This document shows positions 1-5,151 of a DNA stretch of 5,151 bases, piece by piece. The position numbers and the translations under genes were made by a program. Each line of letters starts with the position of its first letter. The stretch's first letter is position 1. The stretch is taken from positions 1-5,151 of the forward strand of contig JASHTQ010000695.1 in the NCBI GenBank assembly GCA_030040475.1, read 5' to 3'. Source of the stretch: Streptosporangiaceae bacterium. Lineage in GTDB: Bacteria > Actinomycetota > Actinomycetes > Streptosporangiales > Streptosporangiaceae. A model generated the notes under the pieces. The model saw only the letters and a program-made list of their open reading frames with translations, did no database searches and had not been told where the DNA came from.

Positions 1-585
1 CAGGTGGACAAGTTCGCCGAACGGCGGGCGCAGCTCGCGACCGCGGCGCTGCAGACCCTGGCCGAGCTCGGCTACGCGCGGACCAGCCTGCGCGACATCG
101 CGAAGAACTCCGAGTTCACCCACGGGGTCCTGCACTACTACTTCAGCGACAAGTTCGAGCTGATCACCTACTGCGTGCGCCAGTACAAGGCCGAATGCGT
201 CAAAAGGTACGACAGCATCGTCGCCACGGCAGGCTCCGCGGCCGAGCTCAAGCGCGGATTCGGCGCCGCCATGGCGGCCACGCTGCGCGAGGACGCGGCC
301 CTGCACCGGCTCTGGTACGACCTGCGGAACCAGAGCCTGTTCGACGAGGCGCTCCGCCCCGACGCGGACGAGATCGACCAGAGCCTGGAACGCATGATCT
401 GGCGCATCGTCAGCAAGTACGCCGAACTCTCCCAGGCGCCGGTCGCGGTGACCCCCGCCGTGGCCTACGCGATGTTCGACGGCCTGTTCCAGCACGCGCT
501 GATCGGCCACCTGGCCGGCCACCCCGCCGCCGCCCGCGATCTGGAGCTGAACGTGCCGCGCCTGCTGGAGTCGCTGACCGCCTGA
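1..585 (+). CDS. TetR/AcrR-family transcriptional regulator (5' end probably outside window)
   Basis: One-component DNA-binding repressor or activator of the TetR/AcrR family, cytosolic and presumably dimeric; ligand and targets are unknown. Counting from the GTG at base 4, residues 9-24 form the first helix. Residues 27-50 (T-S-L-R-D-I-A ... H-Y-Y-F-S-D-K) are the classic TetR helix-turn-helix, including the HYYF motif in the recognition region. Residues 55-193 are the helical ligand/dimerisation domain; its C-terminal part (AYAMFDGLFQHALIGHLAG) resembles the BetI-like TetR_C class. The length of 193 residues is normal for the family. GTG at 4 is a possible start, but the frame is open to base 1, no ribosome binding site can be seen, and only a few residues precede the first helix, so the true start may lie upstream. 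Codon use is typical high-GC with no TTA. It reads toward the broken tautomerase on the opposite strand. The family call is secure; the regulated gene is not known. Confidence 0.93.
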   Translation, partial: QVDKFAERRAQLATAALQTLAELGYARTSLRDIAKNSEFTHGVLHYYFSDKFELITYCVRQYKAECVKRYDSIVATAGSAAELKRGFGAAMAATLREDAALHRLWYDLRNQSLFDEALRPDADEIDQSLERMIWRIVSKYAELSQAPVAVTPAVAYAMFDGLFQHALIGHLAGHPAAARDLELNVPRLLESLTA

Positions 586-605
586 GCCCGCAGCTGACGC
601 CCGTA

Positions 606-629
606 CTCGTTTTTATTAGGCAGAACGAG
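606..629. terminator. Hairpin downstream of the TetR gene, possible terminator
   Basis: The arms CTCGTT (606-611) and AACGAG (624-629) are perfectly complementary. The stem can extend by one G-U pair and one A-U pair around an 8-base AU-rich loop. It starts 20 bases after the TGA stop of the TetR gene and sits in the only AT-rich patch (TTTTTATTA) of this area. There is no U-tract after the stem on either strand, so termination is inferred. A dimeric-protein operator is the alternative. Confidence 0.35.
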
Positions 630-673
630 CCGTGGTATCCCCGACGCGCAAGCCCGCCGCCCGGGTTGTGACG

Positions 674-790
674 TCAGCGGCTTGAGGCGGCCAGCGCGCC
701 GGTGAGCGCGGCCAGCTGGCTGGTGGACCGGGGCTCGCCCAGCAGCCGCAGCAGGCCTGGCAGGCGATCGGCGCGCTGGTCGCCGGCGCG
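674..790 (-). pseudogene. Possible remnant of an ArsR-type winged-helix regulator
   Basis: In the frame that continues the tautomerase remnant, residues encoded by roughly 790-686 read ADRLPGLLRLLGEPRSTSQL followed by AALTG. This resembles the start of the winged-helix domain in actinobacterial ArsR-like regulators, where a leucine-rich helix, a Glu-Pro turn and an S/T-T-x-x-L-A helix come before the recognition helix. The recognition helix and wing are missing: after AALTG the frame ends within seven residues (ALAASSR, then TGA at 676-674). No start codon or upstream domain accompanies it. I read it as a fragment joined to the tautomerase by deletion or recombination, near 790-827. The match is from memory of the family pattern and is short, so it could be coincidence in a high-GC frame. 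Confidence 0.35.
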
Positions 791-993
791 GTCGCGGCCT
801 GGCTGCCCCCGCCAGCATCCCGAGAGCCCGATGCCCCAGTCACCACTCTTGACCTCCTCGATGATCACCCACGTGACCGAACGCAGGTTCTCGCCCTCGA
901 TTTCCGCCATAGTCTCGGTGAGCTGGTGGATCATCTCGCGCTTCTGCTCCGGGGTAAAGACCCCTCGATCAGGTGCACATTGACAAGCGGCAT
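674..993 (-). pseudogene. Frameshifted 4-oxalocrotonate-tautomerase-like gene with a foreign 3' end
   Basis: Read from the ATG at 993, the protein starts MPLVNVHLIEG, the standard N-terminus of small 4-OT-type tautomerases, which use the Pro after Met as catalytic base. After codon 11 (GGG, 963-961) the frame goes wrong and stops at a TGA (933-931). Adding one base to the C run at 961-964 restores VFTPEQKREMIHQLTETMAE and leads into IEGENLRSVTWVIIEEVKSG and DWGIG. This matches family members through about base 827. The usual ending (typically Gly-Gly then a Leu-Thr-Thr-type segment) is absent. The frame instead runs through about 50 unrelated residues to a stop at 676-674. Intact enzymes are about 62-75 residues, act in the cytosol and usually form hexamers or other oligomers. 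The strong ribosome binding site suggests recent activity. A single-base sequencing error could explain the frameshift but not the replaced C-terminus. Confidence 0.72.
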
Positions 994-999
994 GGCCTA

Positions 1000-1005
1000 C
1001 TCCTT
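1000..1005 (-). promoter_or_regulatory. Ribosome binding site of the broken tautomerase gene
   Basis: On the minus strand AAGGAG lies six bases upstream of the ATG at 993-991. It is the best Shine-Dalgarno match in the window. It fixes the start at 993 and so places catalytic Pro directly after Met. Confidence 0.75.
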
Positions 1006-1043
1006 TTCCTTGAGCCTTCGCCTGGACCGACCATGCACCCGGC

Positions 1044-1063
1044 CGTGTGACCCAGCGTGTGAC
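1044..1063. repeat. Direct repeat CGTGTGAC, two copies 12 bp apart
   Basis: CGTGTGAC occurs at 1044-1051 and again at 1056-1063. The 12-base period puts both copies on nearly the same helix face, as expected for tandem operator half-sites. They lie 51-70 bases upstream of the tautomerase start, where a regulator of that promoter could bind. Two copies of an 8-mer can arise by chance, and no protein can be assigned. Confidence 0.3.
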
Positions 1064-1088
1064 GGTACGGCACGATGGGGCAGCCTCG

Positions 1089-1111
1089 ACCGCAATCGCA
1101 CTAGCTGCGGT
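1089..1111. repeat. Inverted repeat ACCGCA-N11-TGCGGT, possible operator
   Basis: Perfect 6-bp arms at 1089-1094 and 1106-1111 flank 11 bases. The spacing would suit a dimeric regulator, for example one of the TetR family, between the two divergent units. It is followed on the + strand by TTT, so a weak terminator-like hairpin is also possible. The arms are short and the call is tentative. Confidence 0.28.
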
Positions 1112-1229
1112 TTCATGCCCGCTAAAGCTCGTAATGGATAACGAAGGTCAGGTATGCCAGAATTCTCGCGTCAGCTCGAAGCGTAGCGAGGGTGGCGCGT
1201 GCGCTCGACGGCTGCCGTTGCCTTAGGGG

Positions 1230-1255
1230 CCGCGGAGCACCGCCGGGAACCGCGG
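1230..1255 (+). repeat. CCGCGG hairpin in the phosphoesterase leader
   Basis: CCGCGG occurs at 1230-1235 and 1250-1255. Each copy is self-complementary, so the pair can form a 6-bp all-GC stem with a 14-base loop. The hairpin ends 10 bases before the ribosome binding site of the phosphoesterase and might affect translation. Such motifs are common in DNA this GC-rich, so function is uncertain. Confidence 0.25.
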
Positions 1256-1265
1256 GGCGCCGGAA

Positions 1266-1272
1266 AAGGTGG
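1266..1272 (+). promoter_or_regulatory. Ribosome binding site that decides the phosphoesterase start
   Basis: AAGGTGG lies five bases upstream of the ATG at 1278. An in-frame GTG at 1269 overlaps this element and has only a badly spaced GGAAA in front of it. The ATG is therefore the better start, shortening the protein by three residues. Confidence 0.6.
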
Positions 1273-1277
1273 GGACC

Positions 1278-2828
1278 ATGGCCGGGAATCAGCTGTCGTC
1301 GATCAATTACATCGTCCAGCTCATGCTAGAAAATCGCTCGTTCGACCACATGCTCGGCTTTCTGTATTCCGACTCGGGGAATGTCTCGCCGAAGACGAAC
1401 CAGCCGTTCGAGGGCCTGACCGGCGACGAGTCGAATACCGACGCCAACGACAATGAGGTGAAGGTTTTCCAGATTGACCACACGGCGCAGGGCGCCTACT
1501 TCATGCCGGGCGCCGATCCCGGCGAGGGATACGCGAATACCAATGTGCAGCTATTCGACAGCGGCAGTCCGCCGGACCCGCCGGTCGCGACCAACACCGG
1601 CTTCGTCACGAACTTCGCCGACGCCATCGGCTACGACCAGCGCTCCGGGCGAAGCGTGCAGGCGGGCACCACGCCTTCTGCCGTCATGGGGGTGTTCCCG
1701 CCCGCGGCGCTGCCCGTGCTGTCCGGGCTGGCGGCCGGCTTTGCCGTGTGCGACTACTGGTACAGCTCGGTGCCTACCGAGACGTTCCCGAACAGGGCCT
1801 TCGCCTGCGCCGCGACGAGCCAGGGGCACATGAACGACGCCACGTCGTCCTTCACCGTGCAGAGCATCTTCGGGCTGATGACCGCGAACAACAAGAGCTG
1901 GAAGATCTACGGTTACAACGAGGAGCCGCTGACCAGGAAGAACTTCCCTGACACCGTGAACGCCCCCGATTCCTGCTTCGGCCTGTTCACCAATTTCCTG
2001 TCCGACGCCGAGAGCGGGAGCCTGGCCCAGTACTCCTTCCTCGAGCCGAGCTGGGGATCGACGGGTAACAGCCAGCACCCCAACTACGATGTCTCCCTCG
2101 GCGAGCAGCTCATCCTGGACGTCTACAACGCGGTCCGCAACGGCCCGGGCTGGGAACAGACGCTGCTGTTCATCACCTACGACGAGCACGGCGGCCTGTA
2201 CGACCACGTGCCGCCGGCATTGGGAGCCAGCCCGCCGGACGACACGCCGAGCGACGCTACCGGGTTCGACTTCAAGCGGTTCGGGGTGCGGGTCCCCGTC
2301 GTGCTGGTCTCGCCGCTGATCCCGGAGGGCACGGTGTTCCGGGTATCCGGGTCGGTGCCGCTGGATCACACCTCCGTGCTGAAGACCATCGAGACCCGCT
2401 GGGAGCTGCCCGCGCTGACCGCCAGGGACGCCGCCGCGCCCGACGTCGGAGACGTGCTCAGCCTCACCACCGCGAGGACCGATGACCCGCTCGCCGGGGT
2501 GACCGCGCCGACCTCGACCGGCGCCAACCCGGCCGCGAACGAGGTGTCGCACCTCCAGGCGGCGAACGCCCAGCTGACATCGAACCTGCAGGTTCCGCTG
2601 AGCGAGCTGAAGACCGCGCCGCTGCTGGAAAACATGCACACGCCGGCCGACTACGAGAACTACATCACGGCACGCACGGCTACCTGGAAGATTGCCAAGG
2701 CAAGGGGTACCGCCCCGGCCAGGCGACCGTCGGCCGCCGCAGCGACCGCGCCGCCCCCGGCCGCCGGACAAGACAATTTATCCGAACGGGAGGTGGTGCG
2801 TCGCCCGCGCAAGCCCGGGCCGGCCTAG
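1278..2828 (+). CDS. PF04185-family phosphoesterase (phospholipase C / acid phosphatase type)
   Basis: Predicted metal-dependent phosphoesterase of the bacterial phospholipase C/AcpA family, alkaline phosphatase superfamily fold, 516 residues. Whether it cleaves phospholipids, other phosphodiesters or phosphomonoesters cannot be told from sequence. Visible motifs: ENRSFDH at residues 18-24 (Glu-Asn metal ligands); T-F-P-N-R at 169-173, where Thr169 matches the nucleophile of the T-x-P-N-R signature; TSQG at 180-183; YDEHGG at 301-306 followed by YDH (Asp-Glu metal site); and LDHTSVLKTIE from 362 (Asp-His site). All expected catalytic positions appear present. The protein begins directly at the first catalytic strand with no Sec or Tat signal peptide, unlike many exported relatives, so it is probably cytosolic or exported by another route. 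The last 40 or so residues are Ala/Pro/Arg-rich and look disordered. Residue 501 is a TTA leucine codon, the only in-frame TTA I found in the window. The gene converges with the hydrolase and shares the CTAG stop. Confidence 0.93.
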   Translation: MAGNQLSSINYIVQLMLENRSFDHMLGFLYSDSGNVSPKTNQPFEGLTGDESNTDANDNEVKVFQIDHTAQGAYFMPGADPGEGYANTNVQLFDSGSPPDPPVATNTGFVTNFADAIGYDQRSGRSVQAGTTPSAVMGVFPPAALPVLSGLAAGFAVCDYWYSSVPTETFPNRAFACAATSQGHMNDATSSFTVQSIFGLMTANNKSWKIYGYNEEPLTRKNFPDTVNAPDSCFGLFTNFLSDAESGSLAQYSFLEPSWGSTGNSQHPNYDVSLGEQLILDVYNAVRNGPGWEQTLLFITYDEHGGLYDHVPPALGASPPDDTPSDATGFDFKRFGVRVPVVLVSPLIPEGTVFRVSGSVPLDHTSVLKTIETRWELPALTARDAAAPDVGDVLSLTTARTDDPLAGVTAPTSTGANPAANEVSHLQAANAQLTSNLQVPLSELKTAPLLENMHTPADYENYITARTATWKIAKARGTAPARRPSAAAATAPPPAAGQDNLSEREVVRRPRKPGPA

Positions 2829-2837
2829 GCCGGCCCG
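2816..2837. terminator. Perfect 22-bp palindrome over two convergent stop codons, likely bidirectional terminator
   Basis: The arms CGGGCCGGC (2816-2824) and GCCGGCCCG (2829-2837) pair perfectly around the loop CTAG (2825-2828), giving a 9-bp all-GC stem on both strands. CTAG holds the TAG stop of the phosphoesterase (2826-2828) and, on the other strand, the TAG stop of the hydrolase. No U-tract follows on either side, but actinobacterial terminators often lack one. A symmetric stem centred on two facing stops fits a shared terminator; function is inferred. Confidence 0.6.
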
Positions 2838-3553
2838 CAGGTCGTCTCGACGGCCCGCAGGATCAGGCCGGCCGCGACGTCTGGCCGGGCGATGAACGCG
2901 GCGTGCGACCCGCCGCGCACCGGCTCGACGTCGGCGTTCATCCGCCTGGCCATGAACCGCTGGCAGTCGGGCGGGATCGCGTTGTCGTGCTCGGCGAGCA
3001 GGTACCAGCACGGCAGGTGCTTCCAGCCCGCGACCGTTGCCTTCTCGGTCAGCGCCGCCGCGCTGAGCGGCCGCTGGCTGACCGCCATCGGCGCCGCCGC
3101 CTCGGCGGGCAGGTCCGCGCAGAACGTCCGGTGGAAGTCCGCGATCCTGATGAACAGGTCCGGGCCGCCCGGCGCGCCCGGAGCGTCGTAGCGGCTGGCC
3201 ACGCTCGTCGATGACAGCAGCGACGGCGGGAACGGCTCCTGGACGCTGGCGCAGCTCTCGCCCATGTCGAGCGCGAACGCGGAGAGGAACACCAGCGCGA
3301 CGACGTCGCCGATCACGGGCGCCGCCTGGGAGATCACGGCGCCGCCGTAGCAGTGCCCGACCAGGACGATCGGCCCGGTCGTCGCGGTGGTGTACCGGGC
3401 CACGGCGTCGGCGTCGGAGGCAAGTCCGCGCAGCGGGTTCATCGGCGCCCGGACCTGGACGGCCCGGGCCTGAAGCTCGCGGATCACCCCCGCGTACCCG
3501 GAGGCGTCGGCGAAGGCGCCGTGCACGAGGACGACGGTCGGGGTCGATGCCAT
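2825..3553 (-). CDS. Alpha/beta hydrolase with Cys at the nucleophile position
   Basis: Cytosolic alpha/beta-fold hydrolase, 242 residues, the usual length for single-domain esterase-like members. VVLVHGAFADAS at residues 7-18 gives the HG oxyanion-hole motif. GHCYGG at 66-71 is the nucleophile elbow, Asp190 in AEHDNAIPP fits the catalytic acid, and His217 in GGSHAAF the catalytic base. Relatives usually read GHSYGG; here residue 68 is Cys (TGC, minus strand 3352-3350). A Cys-His-Asp triad is known in dienelactone hydrolases, so activity may persist with altered chemistry, but loss of activity is also possible. The substrate is unknown. The ATG at 3553 has only a weak upstream purine stretch (TGAAG). 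It lies 62 bp downstream of the LuxR-type regulator stop on the same strand, so co-transcription is possible. Its 3' end overlaps the phosphoesterase by four bases. Confidence 0.9.
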   Translation of the reverse strand: MASTPTVVLVHGAFADASGYAGVIRELQARAVQVRAPMNPLRGLASDADAVARYTTATTGPIVLVGHCYGGAVISQAAPVIGDVVALVFLSAFALDMGESCASVQEPFPPSLLSSTSVASRYDAPGAPGGPDLFIRIADFHRTFCADLPAEAAAPMAVSQRPLSAAALTEKATVAGWKHLPCWYLLAEHDNAIPPDCQRFMARRMNADVEPVRGGSHAAFIARPDVAAGLILRAVETTCGPA

Positions 3554-3615
3554 GCTTCAGGGTGACGACGGCCGGCCCCGCGCCGCATCGCTCGAACGGG
3601 CCATGTCTTTCGCGC

Positions 3616-5151
3616 TCAGCCGGCGCGCCCCGGGTGCTGGCGCCCGGCCATCCTGGTCAGCGAGACCCGGGAGTTGACGCCGAGCTTCTCGAAGATGTGG
3701 CGCAGGTGGCTGTTCACGGTGTGCGGTGAGATGAACAACGTCTCCGCGATCTCGCTGTTGGTCCTGCCGTCGGCGGCGAGCCGGGCGACGGCCGATTCCG
3801 CGCTGGTCAGCGCCTCCCAGCCGGTGGCCGGGCGCTTCGGGGTGGTGATCCGCCGCCGGACGCCGAGCTGCCGCAGCCGGCGGCGTACCCGCGCCGCGTC
3901 CCAGCTCGCGCCGACGCGGACGTCGATCGCGAGCGCCCGGTCCAGCGAGGCGACCGCGTCGTCGGTGCCGCCCGCCGCCGCCTGCAGCCGGCCGAGGTCC
4001 TCTAGCGCCGACGCCGTCGCCAGCGGGCGCGGCCCGGCCGCGAACAGCGATGCCGCCGTCTCCAGGTCGCCGGCCGAGCCCCGCCACAGCCCCCTGGCGT
4101 GCGCCGCCGCCGCCTGGAAGGACACGACGCCCGGGTTGAGCTCGCACCGGCGCTCCGCCTCCTGCACGACGCGGGCGGCGAGTTCCTCGTCGCCGACGGC
4201 GACGGCGATCCGGACCAGCTGGGGATCGTCTGCTATCTCGAACGGGAACAGCGGGAACAGCCTCAGCCGGCCCTCACGGCCGCGCGCGCACAGCCAGTCG
4301 TGCGCCTCGGCCGCCTTGCCCTGGGACATCGCGTGCAGCGCCAGGTACCAGGCCGCGTGGCACTGAACGCTCGGCGCGCTCGTCGCCAGCATGATCTTCG
4401 CGATCTCGGCCATCTCGGCCGCGCCGCGTTCGTCGCCGGCATGGATCTTCAGCTTGCCGAGGGCCACCACCGACGGGGCCTCGAGCACGCTGACGACCAG
4501 GTGCGCCTCCTCGACGCTGTACCGGCCCTCGAGCGCGACCGCCGCCTCGCCGAACTGGCCCGTCTGAAGCAGCTGACGCCCCCGCGAGGTCTCCAGCACG
4601 CGCAGCGCCCAGTTCTGCCGGTCCCGCTGGGCGGCCGCGATGCCCTCGTCGATGACCTGACGGGCCTCCGGGTACCGGTCCGTCGCGGCCAGCAGCCAGG
4701 ACCTGAAGGTGTGCCCGAGCCGCTGGCGCGCGTCCTCCTCGCTGCCAAGCCCCCGCCGCTGCGCCGCCTGGAGGATCTCAAGGCCGCGGTCGAAGCCGTA
4801 GGTCTGGTAATGCACGGCCGATTCGGGCAGCTCGAAGGCGAACCAGCAGGCCGGAGTGCGGCTGGAATAGACGGCCTCTCGCGCCTTGCCCTCGACGGCG
4901 AGCGCCTCGTCGGTGCGGCCCGCCACCACCAGGCTGTGGAACAGCGCCGCCCACAGCCAGGCCCGCAGGTCGCCGGCCAGCTCCGGGAGCGCAAGCGCGG
5001 TGCGGGCGTTGTCGGCGCGCAGGTCGGGGGACAGGTCGAACATGCTCGCGACGCTGAACCGGACCTGGGCCTCTTCCCCGGCGGGGAGCACCTGCCGCAG
5101 CGCGGTGTCGGCGAATCGCCTGCCCTCCTCGCCGAGGCCGGCGGCGAACAG
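3616..5151 (-). CDS. LuxR-family regulator, C-terminal part (probably LAL class), N-terminus outside window
   Basis: Transcriptional regulator with a C-terminal LuxR/GerE helix-turn-helix. The frame is open through 5151; translation from the right edge begins [20 protein letters not shown] and matches the helical style of the rest, so the GTG at 5091 is internal. Of the 511 visible residues, about 1-430 are Ala/Leu-rich paired helices resembling TPR repeats, for example around [20 protein letters not shown] and [20 protein letters not shown]. Residues 448-506 are the DNA-binding domain: [20 protein letters not shown], then [20 protein letters not shown] and EKLGV. This layout fits LAL (large ATP-binding LuxR) regulators, which carry an N-terminal ATPase; that part would lie beyond the right edge and is not seen. 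Such proteins usually activate transcription, often of catabolic or secondary-metabolite genes. The hydrolase follows on the same strand after 62 bp and may be co-transcribed or a target. Confidence 0.9.
   Translation of the reverse strand: MFAAGLGEEGRRFADTALRQVLPAGEEAQVRFSVASMFDLSPDLRADNARTALALPELAGDLRAWLWAALFHSLVVAGRTDEALAVEGKAREAVYSSRTPACWFAFELPESAVHYQTYGFDRGLEILQAAQRRGLGSEEDARQRLGHTFRSWLLAATDRYPEARQVIDEGIAAAQRDRQNWALRVLETSRGRQLLQTGQFGEAAVALEGRYSVEEAHLVVSVLEAPSVVALGKLKIHAGDERGAAEMAEIAKIMLATSAPSVQCHAAWYLALHAMSQGKAAEAHDWLCARGREGRLRLFPLFPFEIADDPQLVRIAVAVGDEELAARVVQEAERRCELNPGVVSFQAAAAHARGLWRGSAGDLETAASLFAAGPRPLATASALEDLGRLQAAAGGTDDAVASLDRALAIDVRVGASWDAARVRRRLRQLGVRRRITTPKRPATGWEALTSAESAVARLAADGRTNSEIAETLFISPHTVNSHLRHIFEKLGVNSRVSLTRMAGRQHPGRAG

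Larger units (their letters stand above)
994..1277. other. Intergenic region between divergent tautomerase remnant and phosphoesterase gene
   Basis: This stretch of about 280 bases separates two divergently transcribed units, so promoters for both should lie in it. I see no coding frame with protein-like composition and no clear -35/-10 pair. It holds an 8-bp direct repeat (1044-1063), a 6-bp inverted repeat (1089-1111), a slightly AT-richer patch at about 1110-1165, and a CCGCGG hairpin next to the phosphoesterase ribosome binding site. Confidence 0.6.

Noticed and set aside
195..671. 158-residue open frame on the + strand
   Set aside because: Out-of-frame reading of the TetR gene, dominated by Arg, Pro and Gly.
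669..676. TGACGTCA palindrome
   Set aside because: An 8-bp palindrome with no extension or second copy; it coincides with the stop of the remnant frame and is expected by chance.
980..985. TTGACA, a perfect -35 hexamer on the + strand
   Set aside because: It falls within the tautomerase start codons on the other strand and no -10-like hexamer follows at 16-19 bases.
1551..2771. 406-residue open frame on the minus strand
   Set aside because: It lies opposite the phosphoesterase and is extremely Arg/Gly/Val-rich with no recognisable domain; the + strand frame has all family motifs, so this is a high-GC shadow.
2788..2798. GGGAGGTGGTG, resembling a ribosome binding site and GTG start
   Set aside because: It lies inside the phosphoesterase 3' end; the GTG is too close to the purine run and no protein-like frame follows.
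3211..3729. 172-residue open frame on the + strand
   Set aside because: Antisense to the hydrolase and the regulator end, almost entirely Arg/Ser/Pro; no support as protein.
3557..4147. 196-residue open frame on the minus strand
   Set aside because: It overlaps the LuxR-type gene in another frame, including its HTH region, and has Arg/Gly/Pro-rich low-complexity content.
1..5151. CRISPR arrays, tRNA or rRNA genes, insertion-sequence ends, toxin-antitoxin or defence systems
   Set aside because: No regularly spaced repeats, cloverleaf-like segments, transposase motifs or known defence domains were seen on either strand.

Overview
The window is uniformly very GC-rich, with strong G/C preference at third codon positions, few AT-rich patches and several GTG starts. 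It carries a TetR regulator, a PF04185 phosphoesterase and a long LuxR-type regulator with a helical-repeat body. This points to a high-GC actinomycete such as a streptomycete or a member of the Streptosporangiales. The species cannot be read from the sequence.

Layout from left to right. A TetR/AcrR-family regulator (+) enters from the left edge and ends at 585. Next comes a decayed stretch on the minus strand (674-993). It opens like an intact small 4-oxalocrotonate-tautomerase-type enzyme with a strong ribosome binding site and the catalytic Pro after Met, but one base is missing in a run of four Cs (961-964). The tautomerase C-terminus is also replaced by a piece that looks like the winged-helix region of an ArsR-type regulator. 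A non-coding stretch (994-1277) with several small repeats separates this from a 516-residue PF04185 phosphoesterase (+, 1278-2828).

The phosphoesterase converges on an alpha/beta hydrolase (-, 2825-3553). The two genes overlap by exactly the four bases CTAG, which serve as TAG stop codons on both strands. CTAG is the loop of a perfect 22-bp palindrome, so the genes share what looks like a bidirectional terminator. Upstream of the hydrolase, on the same strand and 62 bp away, is the C-terminal 511 residues of a large LuxR-type (probably LAL-class) regulator that runs off the right edge.

How the genes work together is mostly unknown. The LuxR regulator and the hydrolase may be co-transcribed. 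The TetR regulator's target probably lies outside the window or in the region it shares with the broken tautomerase. I see no CRISPR array, tRNA, rRNA, insertion sequence, or convincing new multi-gene system. The most notable points are the palindromic shared stop, the Cys in place of Ser at the hydrolase nucleophile position, the frameshifted chimeric tautomerase, and a single TTA codon in the tail of the phosphoesterase.
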